Origin: Spisula solida
Lineage: Eukaryota > Mollusca > Bivalvia > Venerida > Mactridae
Direction of reading: 5' to 3'
NCBI GenBank assembly: GCA_947247005.1
Contig: OX365955.1
Coordinates: forward strand, 45,239,822 to 45,303,821
Length of the DNA: 64,000 nucleotides
The notes under the pieces were generated by a model. The model did not search any database. It was not told the origin of the DNA and saw only the letters and a program-made list of their open reading frames with translations. This document shows, piece after piece, positions 1 to 12,634 of the stretch; the stretch's first letter is position 1, and each line of letters starts with the position of its first letter. The translations under genes were made by a program, and so were the position numbers.

Positions 1-483
1 AACACAAGTTCCATCTATATTCTGGCATTATATAACAATATGTTTTTAAATTTTCAATGTATAACATTGTTAAATTTTTGGAGATTGTGTATACTAAATA
101 TTATAACTATGTGATTATCATTTCAAGCTCTTCTATATATTATATCTTACCTTGTTTACCAATACACATTTATATAATTATAGATACTAATTCAGAATTT
201 GTAGGGTGTGTACTGGAATGCCCTTGACCCAGGCACACCTATTGACGAGGATAATAAACAATCACTCCACCTCAAAAAACCCCAAAACAATTGCTAACCT
301 TCTTGTTGACTTCTGTCTCAAGTTCATAACCATCTTGTTAACTTTATCGTCTCAATTACTAGCTTTGTTGACTACGGCTGAGCTTTGAACCAGGAACCTC
401 TTGATCCAAAGTTTAGAATGTTAAGACACTAGACCAATGTGCCACCCTTTTCAGCATAAAAATATAATTTTTCGTCTTTTCAG
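1..483. other. AT-rich intron DNA upstream of the first visible FKBP exon
   Basis: No gene is recognised here. The stretch ends in a pyrimidine-rich tract and AG at 482-483 that serves as the 3' splice site of the first exon in the window, so it is probably intron of the FKBP-like gene whose 5' part lies outside the window. Confidence 0.5.
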
Positions 484-3400
484 GAAAAGGACATGAACTT
501 AGCACACAAATTTTATGCACGTATTGTAGACATACTTAGCAATGATTTCTGTATGAAAGATGAGGAAGAGACCCGAAGACAAGATCTATTAAACAAAGGT
601 AATACATTCATAGGCCAGTATGGGCCGTTGGCAACAGAAACATTGAAAATGGCCTCAAACCGGTAGGGGACTTCTGTATTGCTTGCAACTCTTAATTACT
701 TGTTCTTGTATGGTATGGGCCATTATAAACTTTGCCTTGATAGTAGTATGGTCTGTTACAATTTTTCCTTGTATAGTATGGGCCGTTACAATTTTGCCTT
801 GTATAGTATAGGCCGTTACAATTTTTCCTTGTATACTATGGGGCGTTATCAATTTTTTCTTGTATAGTATGGGCCCTTATAAATTTTTCTTTGTATAGTA
901 CAGGCAGTTATAAACTTTGCCTTGTATAGCATGGGCAGTTATAAACCTTGCCTTGTATAGTTAAAAAATTAAAGATTGATCAAGCCTTCTGGCTGGCAAC
1001 CGCCACATCCAGACGACCACCAATCCGGACAGTCTCAAAAGCGCTTTATTGCGGCCATTAAATTTGATCATCTGTTGTCAATCAATTAAACGCTTGATTT
1101 TTGACAACACTACGAAGTAGCAACGATAAAGTTAAATATTTAACAAAAAATGCTGCATTTGTAACCGTCTGCTCTCAAGAAGCTTGTTTACATTACGAGG
1201 GTTATTGTACAGTCAGACAATTGTGTTCTTTGTCCTCACCAAACTGTACAATAACCCTTGTAAGAAGACACTTTTGACGAATAACTAGTACTATATCTAT
1301 TACATACATGCAGAATTTCAAAACGTCGTTCGTCATTTTGCATCAAAATGCCCGCTATGAAAAGTGAACATTTAAAATGTTAGCGCTAAGTTTTGATAAT
1401 TTTTTTCCAATATTCACGGAAGATAAATCCTACAAGTTTTGTACAAACAGTTCATGGGTGCTTTCCCATGGGTCATTATGCTGTTTAATTCAATTTTAAC
1501 CTTTTTTTCGTAATGAAAAACGTGACAACATAGTGTCTGTTGGACTTGAGGTGATGCATTGACCCCTACAACGGATCTCAAAAATGCACTTGAACTATTT
1601 TTAGAAGTAAACAAATTAGCTCTTCATTTTAGAGACGAACCTAGCTTCGTTGAGATGAAATTGCAATGACTTGATTTACACATTTCTCGAGTTATCGTGA
1701 AAAATTTGCCAAAAGTGTTGGTTGTAGGACGCCAGCCAGTATATAAAAATTGAAGGAACGATTATTATTTTCTCAAATCTTAAGAGTAATGGTGTTTTGC
1801 TTGCATTGTAATGACATTTTCGTTCACTCGTTATTTTTTATGAAAATTGATGTGTGGTTAAGACACTTGTGTTTCCATTAATTTATAGCCATTCAAATTA
1901 CTTTGATAATGTTCTTAAATTACTAGGCTGTGTTTAAAATTTCAGGATATTTGAATCTTGCGCATGTTTGTCTTATTGAGAAGAAAGACCGGCTAGCCAA
2001 AGATTGCTGTGATAAGGCGCTTGCTATGGAGGGTCAAGAAAACAATGAGAAAGGATTGTATCGAAGAGGCCAGGTATGAGAAAATAGTAGTTTGTATCTG
2101 GAACTTGGTCATTTCTGGAAAGATTAATGATAAACTGCAGTTCATGACCAAGAGGTAGTCTCGCGTGCATTGAAGCTATACACTTGGCACAATGAAAGAG
2201 TTTTTTAGGGCTCAACACCAACTATATGTAGGGGGAAACTTTTACAGCCACCATACAGCACAAATAGCGCTGTTGTGAGATAAATCGTCTGCATGTATAG
2301 TGGAATATGAACCAATACTGTACAGGGAAGATTAATGGATCCTGTAGCAGCAAGCTTATTAGTCCCCTACCGGTTTTTGACCGGAGGGGACTATAGGTTT
2401 GCCCTCCGTCCGTCAGTCAGTCCGTCCGTACGTCCGTCCGTCGAACAATCTGGATCCTGCTATAAGAGTGAAAATATGCCCAAATCTGGATCCTGCTATA
2501 ACTCAAACAGTTTCCAAGCTAGGTTTATGAAACTTGATTTGTGGATAGGGGGCAATAAGGGGATTATACACGTCTAAAAGTATTTTGATTATGACAAAAA
2601 TTCTGGTTGCTATGGCAACAGAAACATTGAAAATGGCCTCAAACCGGTAGGGGACTTCTGTATTGCTTGCAATTCTTAATTACTTGTTTGTTCATGTATC
2701 AATAGGCTAGTATCCTTTCATTTAATCTTTTTATAGAGTTTTGGCACAACTCATTTTACTGATATTCAAAAATTTATTCACCTTCTTAAATAATTTTTAT
2801 CACCGTCTTTAATAATTGTTGGCGGCAAAACTACCTTGAAAAACATAGGTACAGGGAGTCTCAAAATAATTATATGTTACAGTTTCGTAACTTAATAACT
2901 TTTTTAACTGATGCATTACATAAAATCCGGACATACCATTGTCAAGAAGAGGTTTCCAAGTTTATCTATTTATTCTAGTGTTATGCTTGTATATTGATAG
3001 ACTATTAAATCAGTTAATAATAATAATAACTTTTTTAACTGATGTATTACATAAAATCCGAAAATACCATTGTCAAGAAGAGGTTTCCAAGTTTATCTTA
3101 TGCTTGTATATTAAATGACTTTTAAATCAGTTAACTCTATCAGATCTCCGCTTTGTGTTAAGAAGGGGCCATTTTTCCTGCCATGTTTTGGTTGTGAGTT
3201 ATATATATAGTTATTCCAAACTGACACTTTTATAATCATGTTCTAACCTATGGAATTTTTCATTCACACTGTTGCAACTATCCATATAAACTATGATATA
3301 CGTATTGCAGGCTTCATATAACTTAAATGAATGGGCAGCCGCTCAGGAAGATTTTGAGAAAGTTCTAGAAATAGAACCGAATAACAAAGCCGCTCAGAAA

Positions 3401-4547
3401 GGGCTTGCTGATAGTCAACTCAAGGCAAAAGAAACAGCTGGACAGGAAAAATAGCTTGCACAAAAAATGTTTTCAGAAATTGGTAAAGGGGTATGAATGT
3501 ATCCAGTATAATTTAGTGTTGACTGTTTAGTGTAGACATATTTATTAAGTATTGCCAGATTGATTATACAGAGGATATTTTGTGTTTGTTTCGGTGCTAA
3601 CTTAAAGGCAGCTTAAATTTAATATATTGAGTGATTACTTAAAGTAATATATATCTGGCCCCAATCTCCCTAAGCATCTCAAGTAGAAATCTCAACTCAA
3701 ATTGAGATTTTCTCAAGTCAAGAGTTTAAATATCAGATCATTCTTAAGTTTTATGCTCAAACTATTTACAGTAATAAACTCAGAACAATGTATCTGTTTT
3801 GTGGTGCCAACTTTCAGAGTCTTGTCTCCTATGGAAATTATCTCAAAGACACATGACAGTATTTGAGATTTATCTCAGCTCAGATTGAGATGCTTCGGGA
3901 GATCGGGGCCTGTTATCGAGACATTTGAGTGACCTTTTGCCAAAATATACAAGTTGTCTGTAACATGTAAAAATGTTAACTAACTTATGTAGCAATTTCA
4001 ATTTTGCCAATTTTAACTTATCTGAACTCTGATTTTCCCAAATTCTTCTGCAAATTCTGGAAAGGTCTGTTGGCGTACTGCATAAAACTTTTCCCACCAT
4101 TACTCAAACCACGCACATGAAGAATTGTTCCTACTTCGTGCTCAAATGTAACACATGTACAAGGTATATACTTTACAATATAGCAATTTGAGGCACTCAA
4201 ATTTATCATATGTACTAAACCAGAAACTTAAAATAAAAAAAGAATAAAAAAAAGTGATTAATGTAATTATATTTCCTGATTAAGGCATAGGACAGTTTAA
4301 TGCCGAAACATTGAGAATACAGGATTAATTAATTTCAGACAACGTGTGTTGTTGTTGATATTTATCTTTATAAACCAGAAACTTGACATTGCAGCCTGAT
4401 GATCGGCTGATGTATGAGAGTGGTATGAACGATATAGATGAATGGAACAATGGTATGGCACAGGGTATGATGACACTAGAAGAGGAACAGGCAGCATTTG
4501 GAGAGCCTATTGAAAGGGGAGGTAACAACCATGGTATTAACAATTGA
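484..4547 (+). CDS. FKBP51/52-like co-chaperone, 3' half (TPR domain), 5' partial
   Basis: Exons seen: 484-598, 1946-2073, 3311-3490 and 4395-4547, all with GT-AG borders and matching phases (1, 0, 0). They encode tetratricopeptide repeats like the C-terminal half of FKBP4/FKBP5. Exon 1946-2073 reads YLNLAHVCLIEKK and ends NEKGLYRRGQ, matching the TPR block of FKBP51/52. Its Asn, Lys and Arg are at positions known in that family as the carboxylate clamp that grips the Hsp90 C-terminus. Exon 3311-3490 holds the third TPR (EDFEKVLEIEPNNKAA). An in-frame TAG lies at 3452-3454, yet the frame continues for 12 codons resembling the family's post-TPR helix, ends at a good donor (GTATGA, 3491), and joins in phase a 50-codon acidic last exon ending in TGA at 4545-4547. 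The product is therefore either truncated at the TAG or the TAG is a mutation or base error. FKBP identity is firm; the exact C-terminus is not. Confidence 0.85.
630..702 (+). repeat. Dispersed repeat fragment, second copy at 2614-2686
   Basis: A ~73-bp stretch beginning GGCAACAGAAACATTGAAAA and containing AAACCGGTAGGGGACT recurs almost unchanged at 2614-2686, where it forms the right end of an inverted-repeat element and its flank. Confidence 0.7.
690..965. repeat. Minisatellite, ~30-bp unit, in FKBP intron
   Basis: About nine imperfect units of the type TTGTATAGTATGGGCCGTTA plus an AT-rich tail. Short open frames on both strands here arise from the repeat and are not genes. Confidence 0.85.
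1193..1263. repeat. Short perfect-arm hairpin
   Basis: Arms GAGGGTTATTGTACAG and CTGTACAATAACCCTTG flank a ~40-bp loop. It could be a tiny MITE remnant or a structured RNA segment of the intron; nothing else supports either reading. Confidence 0.6.
2361..2656. mobile_element. MITE-like element with AGTCCCCTACCGG termini
   Basis: Starts AGTCCCCTACCGGTTT and ends with its reverse complement AAACCGGTAGGGGACT (16-bp perfect terminal inverted repeat). The interior holds a (CGTC)n tract near 2406-2444. The 80-codon open frame across it is not coding. Confidence 0.8.
2891..3133. repeat. Two-copy tandem repeat, ~110-120-bp unit
   Basis: A block starting AACTTTTTTAACTGATG and containing GTCAAGAAGAGGTTTCCAAG occurs twice, separated by a short TAA-rich tract (3012-3030). 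It lies in the FKBP intron ending at 3310. Confidence 0.85.
3452..3454 (+). other. In-frame TAG inside the FKBP TPR exon
   Basis: The TAG follows codons for GQEK and precedes a conserved-looking continuation in the same frame (LAQKMFSEIGKG), then a donor site and an in-phase last exon. A single C-to-T change from CAG would produce it. It may be a real early stop that removes about 62 residues, a null allele, or a sequencing error. Confidence 0.7.
3657..3910. mobile_element. MITE family 1, copy 1 (GGCCCCAATCTCCC termini)
   Basis: Terminal inverted repeats: GGCCCCAATCTCCCTAAGCA at the left and GATGCTTCGGGAGATCGGGG at the right, about 254 bp in all, no coding capacity. A second copy in the opposite orientation is at 12381-12634. 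It lies in the last intron of the left FKBP-like gene. Confidence 0.85.
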
Positions 4548-6100
4548 ACAACAAGGGAAGTAATTCTGAAATTAAAAGAGTTAAGACAAGGGAAGTACTA
4601 ATTGACAATTTTAAAAATGAGATTTTGAATGTCTTAAACAGTGGTTATGAACATTGAAAAGAGTTAAGACAAGGGAAGTTATTCTTGAACTGAAAGTGTT
4701 TAAACAAGGGAAGTAATAATCGACTATTTCACTCTTTCAATAGTGAGATTTTTGATGTATTAGATAGTGGTTATGAACAGTTTGTCTGAATTTGTGCAAT
4801 AATATCGAAGACCAAATGTGACCACCCCACTAAATTGATAATGTTTTGAAAGTCTTGGACATCTTCTGATGGAATTTTATAGTTGTCTGTACACAGATAT
4901 TTTGTGTGACACTACACTGTGTATGCTTGCTGCAATACTTTAGTATGAATATTTTTTTTATTCTAAAAGTTATGACCAATTTGTTCATGAATGACTAATT
5001 AATGCTATTTGTTCGTATTGATTAGAATGTCCAAAATGTGTTATTATGTGATAGTATTCCAAATGTATTTTGTGAATTCAATTGTACAGTTACATACATG
5101 TGTATATACAATCATCAATTGTTTTTAAAACACAATGTATTTTATATGAATCATTAAAACGTCATATACATGTTCACCATCAAGTTCAGATGAATATTGA
5201 TTATCCCTCAAATTTTAATTAGTCTATATGTGTGTTTCAAATACACATAATTATGATTTGAACAACAACAAAAGATTCAACTGTTACAATATACCATGAA
5301 ATAATTATCACTATCAGAAAATATCTAGGTTAAAGGGACTGCCTCTCATATTTGTGTATTGCAAAAATAAAATAAAATTGACAAAAATTCGCGTAATTTT
5401 GGTATAGTTGCCTGTATATCCCATAAACAACCACTCTGACATCTAAAATAACTTGAGAAACTTCGGCATTTTGTAGTTATTTAGTATTTTTACATCAAAA
5501 ATTTTATAGGGTATTAATACCCTATAGAATTAACACTACTATCACTTAAATTGCATGAAGTTTGTTCGGATTGGATGAAAACAAATCGAAAAACGAACCA
5601 AATATCTCACTTATGCTTACGCTGTAGTATGTTGATGTTACAGTTCGATCACAAAGCATTTTAGAAGGAAACTTAGCGCTTTTTTTAAAGAAAAAAATAC
5701 TCAGTGGGCGATATCGAGAGTGGTTAAAATTGCCTGTTTGCAATAAATCTTTCAAAAAACAACCGTCAGTGGCTTTGTATTACATTTATACTTGGTTAGA
5801 TTGGAAAAATCACAATATACAAAAATTTTAGCCCAACCTGTGAGGCAGCACCTTTAAGGCTGTTTGCATACACTTGAAATATAAACTACTCATAGTCAAG
5901 TTCGTTTTTGGCCCTGATTAAGCCAATTTATTCGTACCAATATATTCCTTTATCAACTACATCAACTTCAAAGAAGGAAGAAATGGATTTTGCTATCTGT
6001 ATTGTATAGTTAAAATAACTATAGATGTGTACCAATATTACTTAATCATATCATGTTTACTATGTCATTGTATCTGTCTTTACCATACATATATTTAATA
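4548..6100. other. 3' flank of the FKBP-like gene; diverged tandem repeats then AT-rich DNA
   Basis: At 4548-4790 a block containing AAGAGTTAAGACAAGGGAAG and GTGGTTATGAACA is present two to three times. Beyond it I see only AT-rich DNA with no supported gene. The polyadenylation site of the FKBP-like gene cannot be fixed; an AATAAA lies further on near 6752. Confidence 0.5.
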
Positions 6101-6699
6101 TATGAGCCAGTCTCCAGGAAAACCTGCTATTTTGACAAACATAATGACTTTAAGATTTTCCATAGTATTACAGAATAATGTTAAATAAGCAAATTGCAAA
6201 AGAAATTATGTTAATATCTTGAGTTTTAAGGAAGTTACAGCTGTTTTTGTAGAGTCCCTATTCGGAGCTTTTTGTGTGACGTCGCAAACGCCATTCAAAC
6301 GTTATTCGACGTAACTGAAATAAATATTTCATTTTTACATCATTTGATCAATTCTTGAAAATAGTACCAACTTCTATAATTATGTTTCACTTTTCAATAC
6401 ATACATCAAAATCGAAATTGTTTGCATTCAGAGAAAGACTACTTCTGTTTTTAACAACTATATCGTTTTTCTCAATCGGAGTACTTTTCTGAAATTGGTC
6501 ACCATAGCAACCAAGTGTGTGTTTTCGACATAATTCATAAGAACATTTAAAGCTAAGGTATAGTACTATATGGGTCAATTACTTAAAATAGAATCAATAG
6601 ATATGTATTTTTCCTTATTTTAGAGCTTTATCAAAATCTTGTTACATATAGTAATTACATAATGTCATTATAGCGGGTCTTCCTGGAGACTGGCTCATA
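6101..6699. mobile_element. MITE family 3, copy 1 (TATGAGCCAGTCTCC termini)
   Basis: Left end TATGAGCCAGTCTCCAGGAA, right end its near reverse complement (GGAGACTGGCTCATA). About 600 bp with no transposase frame. An inverted, partly eroded second copy occupies 53142-53704; interior blocks (for example AGCTTTTTGTGTGACGTCGC) match in reverse complement. Confidence 0.85.
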
Positions 6700-7560
6700 T
6701 GTAGTTTGTAAATGGCTCAAGGCAATGTCTAATGCTGATTATATACCAATAAACTTAGAATTCATTCTCCAATTCACATTACAATGTACATTTTCATACT
6801 TTGTTAATTATTGGCAGGGTCCAGTGATTTTGTCTGTGCTCTAATTCAAACAGTTTTAATCCAATCTTAAACTTGGTGACCATGTTCATGGGCATAGTAT
6901 CTAGACCAACCTCAATCAAATTATCGTCCCAGGTCTTTTTGGGTTATGGCACTTTAATTACCAGAAAAATGTGAAGTAGGCCAAGTTAGGTTGTTTTATT
7001 TTTCATTCACCATTCCTCCATAACGGGCATATTTTGTGACATTTTGACTGTTGTTGATTGTTGACGACTTTGTGTGTGCAATGAAAAGATGGTATATTTA
7101 TGCCTTAACTTGTTTGTACTTAATACAGGTTCTGTAATGATTTATATATTTGAACTTTGTGAAATATTATAATGTAAATACAAATGTACATGAGACATAA
7201 ATTGAATTGATTGGATTGTTTTGGTTTTCTCTCCTACTACAAAATACAGTATATAGTGAGTAAGTTGCTTGAAGCTCAGCAATGAAACTGGCAACTTTTC
7301 TCACTTACCTACATGGCGATGTATACCATCAGGAAGGAGGTGTAGAGCGTGCTCACTAATTGTACATGCTTATATAACTAGGGGGTCATGGTAATCATAT
7401 GAGTGCTTTATCTTCACCAAGGCCCCTTGTTATCCTCTACTATTCTGACTGATAAAACAAGCAGTATTTTGATACAAATACCGGTACATAGACTCTTAAT
7501 TATCAAAATATGCTTTTTATTTTAACAGAATAACAGGTCTTTATTATTATAATTTTTTTT
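6700..7560. other. Intergenic, no recognisable gene
   Basis: AT-rich sequence with an AATAAA near 6752 that could end the FKBP transcript. Nothing else was recognised. Confidence 0.4.
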
Positions 7561-7862
7561 ATAAAATCACACATTAATAATAATTTATTATAACCATTTC
7601 CTCCATAAAATCACACATTAATGAGATAACCATTTCCTCCATGAAATCACACATTAACAATATAACCATTTCCTCCATAAAATCACACATTAATAATATA
7701 ACCATTTCCTCCATAAAATCACACATTAATAATATAACCATTTGCCTCCATAAAATCACACATTAGTAATATAACCATTTCCTCCATAAAATCACACATT
7801 AATAATATAACCATTTCATCCATAAAATCACATATTAATGATATAACCATTTCCTCCATAAA
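7561..7862. repeat. Minisatellite, 36-bp unit
   Basis: About eight units of ATAACCATTTCCTCCATAAA followed by ATCACACATTAATA. The start-to-start distance is 36 bp, a multiple of three, which explains a 61-codon open frame on the minus strand. Confidence 0.9.
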
Positions 7863-8016
7863 CACTATTCTGATAAAGGGATGAGCTAGAATGTGTACAC
7901 ATCTTGTGTGCAGCTTTTTGGGACAAATATCATGAATGATCTCCCTTAGTTCGATGTTTTGTCAATTTCTACATTGTATTGTCTCCCCTACATAAACATG
8001 ATTGGAAAACCAGTGA

Positions 8017-8228
8017 TACTGTAAACCAATTTACTTTCGCGATTACTAACATTCGCGTTTAACAGATCATCAGCATTTTCGCGACAACAAAGTTTCGCAT
8101 TTTTAAGTTTCCCGCAATGTCCATATTAATGTTTTTAGCGCTTTCACAGAGACTTATTATCGCAAATTTCTACCACTCACGAACTCCCCGAAATTAAATC
8201 ATGCATAATAATTTCTAGGTTTACAGTA
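8017..8228. mobile_element. MITE-like element with TACTGTAAACC termini
   Basis: Begins TACTGTAAACC and ends GGTTTACAGTA. The interior is rich in CGCG-containing words (TTTCGCGATT, TTTTCGCGAC). About 210 bp, no coding capacity. Confidence 0.65.
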
Positions 8229-10595
8229 TTCTATGGGAGTGAATTGACGTATTGATGAAGTAAATGATTGGGTGCAAACTTACAGTTGTTACAATGTAGA
8301 TGTATATTGAACAAATGCTGTTCTAAACAATTAACTTATTATTGATAATACTCTTGTGGTAATAGATTTTACCTAATTTTCATTAAACCAGGTCACAGTG
8401 TGTGTCTCAGCTATTAAGTCTTTGTCAAGTTTGCGACTGGGCCATCTGTACACAAGAACAAGATGACCAAGATACATAAAGGAACACTTATTGATAACTC
8501 TCTAGAGGTTAGAAGGTTATACAAACTCCTTATTGAATCTAGCCTCAATGTGACACGTCTCCGTAACATATATTGATAAAAAAACTAGGTCAACAATCTA
8601 TATAAAAGAAATACCCTTTTCCCACTGTCAACATGGAGTTCAAAGCGTTGGCATGAAGCTTAGTAAGCCTGTTGACATTGCTTGTCTTTTGCATCTGGGG
8701 TCAAATACTATGTAATAGTAAAAACACATGTGCTGATTGTGCCTTCACTACAACGCAAGTCAACACTGTAGAAACGTTTGACCTCGCGTTCATGTTTTGT
8801 TGTAGATTTATGTCAATGGCAGTTCTTCTATTGTAAGTACGTTTAAAACGTTGCTTAAAGACCACCTCAGGCGTCAGACTATCTCAAAACTAAGATCAAA
8901 TGTGCTGTTTGTCAACATGATAGAAACTTATTATTAAGGCCACCTCAGTAAAAGACCAGTTTTCTAGGGTTCCAAGGGTGATCTTATTGTCGAGGTTTTA
9001 TTGAATATCACAATGAGTAATATGGAAAAGTTTAAACAGGTGCATTTGTTACTGTTGTTCAAATTCCTTTTTTACCAAATTTATTTCACTTGACAAACGG
9101 AGTAAATCCATTATTTAAGCAATTGAAATCCATCAGGGTAAAATTAGCTTTTCATTAAATTATCAATTCTTTTAGAATTAGTTTTGATTCCCATAATGAA
9201 AATTGATTATTGGCACTGATTTGATTCCGGCTCTTTTTATGTGATTGTGTAGTGAGATGATGTCAAAGGAAATAGAATTTGATGCTGAAAATGAACGAGG
9301 TTTGTGTTAATGTAATCACACATAATTGATCGTTTGACACTGTGGAATGGGTTTTAATGTAATAAATGTTTTCCTACTCGGAAACAGTGGAATCTTGCAG
9401 TTACAGGTGTCTGTCACGATCTTTTTCTAGCGAACAATGAAGTGCGGAACATAACACAATGTGTTGCATGACAGAACCACTCAAACATGTTTGAAGACTT
9501 GACTTCAGATCAAATTATTCGTCACTTTGACCAGGGCCACTTTCATACAAAACTAGCAATTTGTATAGCCCGTTTGCAGCGAAAAAAATCGTCTAAATCT
9601 TGAATGGTTAAAAATCTATTCATCAGATGTTGATAAAAATTTACGTAGAATCATAATTACATTCTACCTACTCCCATTTTAAATTTCATAATTTTTAATT
9701 ACTTATTTAAACAAGTTTATTCTTTATTGTATATTGATATTACTTGCATTTGAACACTTTAACGCAGGGAGGATATCTGGTATTCCATTGATGATTAACT
9801 GTCTTTTTATTAACTGTTATAATCCGTGATCAGCGAGATTAACATTGCTGTGATGAAAGCGAAATTTATGTGGCCCATATCGATTTATTTAGGTATGTCG
9901 CTTGTGTGTATACAGATTATGTATAAAACATGTAATATCACGGAAAACAGTGAAAACCAAACCCTTATTTACTAAGCTACAAAAGCTAAGTATATACTTA
10001 TACATGGACATACACGTATATAATAATGTTAAATTAAGAACTTAATATAAGCATTGTAATGTTTATGTGCGCAATGACATGTAGTCTTATGACTGAACCA
10101 GTCCTAAATAATTGAGTAATATACATCTACCCAAACCTTTAGGATATGTCTGAAATCGACATTCATGAACACGTTTGAAGAATGCCTAATATTAAAATCG
10201 CTGTAAAATCCGTGTTTTTTATAGTTCGAGAAGGAGGCTGCTAGACGCAAGCCATTTTTACGTTTAGACCCGAAAATATGATACACATGGACAGTACAGA
10301 TGTACAGGCGGGCCTCGTATATGCTATATTAAATAGGTTACAAATACGTAAATCTACCGTTAGACGTGTCACGTGACCATAAAATTGGCTGTTGTGTGTA
10401 TCGAGTCTTCTAACATGAAGTTTCATTGTAAATTACAAATATTTTACATAGAACTTATGAACAAAACTTTTTTCACACATGTCCGATGTTGCGTAGATTT
10501 AATTGTATATTAGGTAGATACATTTCATTTACTCGTGCAAAATTTCATACTTGTAGGTGAAGTAAATACTGAGAAATCTTCATTTTAGACGATTT
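8229..10595. other. Intergenic, no recognisable gene
   Basis: AT-rich DNA with no open frame of note and no splice-bounded conserved coding. Opposed AAAAAATCGTCTAAAT (near 9584) and ATTTTAGACGATTTTTTT (near 10583) could be ends of a ~1 kb element, but this is weak. Confidence 0.4.
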
Positions 10596-10598
10596 TTT

Positions 10599-11012
10599 TC
10601 TATGGGGTACCTAACATCGTACAATCCTGCCTCTATGGTGTACCTAACATCGTACAATCCTGGCTCTATGGTGTACCTAACATAATACAATCCTGGCTCT
10701 ATGGGGTACCTAACATCATACAATCCTGACTCTATGGGGTATCTAACATCATACAATCCTGGCTCTATGGGGTACCTAACATCATACAATCCTGGCTCTA
10801 TGGGGTACCTAACATCATACAATCCTGACTCTATGGGGTACCTAACATCATACAATCCTGGCTCTATGGGGTACCTAACATCATACAATCCTGGCTCTAT
10901 GGGGTACCTAACATCATACAATCCTGGCTCTATGGGGTACCTAACATCATACAATCCTGACTCTATGGGGTACCTAACATAATACAATCCTTGCTTTTTT
11001 GCGTGCCTAACA
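10599..11012. repeat. Minisatellite, 33-bp unit, open on both strands
   Basis: About twelve units of GGTACCTAACATCATACAAT followed by CCTGGCTCTATGG. Because 33 is a multiple of three and the unit lacks stops in one frame on each strand, long repetitive frames appear (plus: GYLTSYNPGSM; minus: VRYPIEPGLYD). No start context, intron or neighbour suggests a gene. Confidence 0.9.
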
Positions 11013-11278
11013 TACCAGTTATGTTAATCTAACATTAGGTGGTTAGTCTGTAAGATATGTTGCTTTGTCTTGTTGTATTAAGTTGTTTCTCAACAACATT
11101 TTAGTCGTCTGTTACTGAGATTTTGAAAATGTTTCATTCTGTTTGCCCTATCTGTATGTTCTATCCTACCCGGTAATATTTATATATACATTTACCTACT
11201 TTGATGTTTTATTGTTAAGAATCCTGTTTTGTTTTGTAATATTAAGATGATTCTGTTTAGTGATTTGTCTCACCAGAG

Positions 11279-11512
11279 TACTGTTTTATCAAAGCATTTA
11301 CGAAAATCTTAAACTTGCGCTCATATTTAAATTTCTTATATTGCTTTTACAACTGCAAATAGGGGACAGATATTGTTTGTAGGAGATCATTTACTGACTC
11401 ATTGTTAATATTGCATTTTCCTTTTACCCGTTAAAGTAGCAGTTAAATAATTATACCGAATTAAATTGTGAGCCTAAGTTTATAATTTGCGTAAGTGCTT
11501 TGATAAAACAGT
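11279..11512. mobile_element. MITE family 2, copy 1 (TACTGTTTTATCAAAGC termini)
   Basis: Left end TACTGTTTTATCAAAGCA, right end GTGCTTTGATAAAACAGT, about 234 bp. A second copy with longer preserved arms is at 58806-59041 inside an FKBP intron. Confidence 0.85.
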
Positions 11513-11754
11513 CCCTTGAGCTCTAAATGCTCATGGTGAAGTTTTTATGATTGTTAAATATACTATTGCTATATACATTGTTTCATTTACATAGTTTATA
11601 TTAAATGTTCATATGCATTTACTTTTGACAATCATAATTTTGCAACTGTAGGTTAGAGGTTAATTGCCATAAATGATATGTTGTAATACATATTTCATGT
11701 TAATATCTTTTAATTACTAGTATATGAATATAAATAATAGAGAAATATTTGATT

Positions 11755-12020
11755 ATGCCCCCCCAATCTTTGATCAGGGGGAATATTGCTTTGCACATGT
11801 CGGTACGTCTGTTGGTAGACGAAATGGATTTTGTTCAATAATTCAAGAGCGCTTTTACCAAGGATCATCTTTACGTGGAGGTTGGTCAGCAACAGTAGAT
11901 GACCCCTATTGAGTTCGAGGTCAGTTGGACAAAGGTCAAGGTTGCTTTGTCCATTAACATTACTGACTATTTGGCTGCGATGGGGGCATACATGTTTTAC
12001 AAACATCTCTTGTTAAAGTT
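11755..12020. mobile_element. Dispersed repeat ending in ATACATGTTTTACAAACATC
   Basis: Opens with ATGCCCCCCCAATC and ends with GGGGGCATACATGTTTTACA. Related sequence occurs at 55218-55655 and more distantly within 43370-43790 and 49100-49500. The overlapping 60-98 codon open frames on both strands are by-products. Likely a non-autonomous DNA element common in this genome. Confidence 0.6.
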
Positions 12021-12380
12021 AAATTATGCCACTATCAAATGGTGGCAAGTATTACGAAAATGTGATTTATTATATTTCTATCATTGTACTAATATTAAAT
12101 TATAATGCGTCCCCTTTGTGCAACAATGTTGTATCTTACTATTTGCTCTGAATCTGTAGTGTTATAGTCAGGTACTACCATATTATGCCAAAGAGACATA
12201 TGATTACTGTATTTTGCACATATGTTCACAAAAAATAATCATCTTCAGTTGTGATTTTTCATTTAAGTTCACACAATCAATATTGCACATGATGAGTGTT
12301 TGTATGTGATGTTATATTGTATGTATCTCAATCCAAATGACCCACTGAGCACCTTCATGACTTCTCCAAAAAGCATACCT

Positions 12381-12634
12381 GGCCCCAATCTCCCGAAGCA
12401 TCTCAATCTGAGTCGAGACTATTCTCAAATACTGTCATGTGTCTTCGAGATAATTTCAATGGGAGGCCAGACTCAAAAGTTGGCACCCCAAAACAGATAC
12501 GTTGTTTTGAGTTTATTACATTAAAAAAGTTTGAGCACAAACTTAAGAATAATCTCAAATTAATACTCTTGACTTGAGGAAAATCTCATTTTGAGTTGAG
12601 ATTTCTACTCGAGATGCTTCGGGAGATCGGGGCC
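12381..12634. mobile_element. MITE family 1, copy 2
   Basis: Starts GGCCCCAATCTCCCGAAGCA and ends GATGCTTCGGGAGATCGGGG. It is the same family as 3657-3910, in opposite orientation; shared interior words include the complement of CATGACAGTATTTGAGAT. Confidence 0.85.

Noticed and set aside
3452..3454. Recoded (read-through) stop in FKBP as the main explanation
   Set aside because: Context lacks a strong read-through motif; a single-base change or error is simpler.
7561..7862. CRISPR-like array of 36-bp units
   Set aside because: Units are contiguous with no unique spacers and the DNA is eukaryotic; it is a minisatellite.
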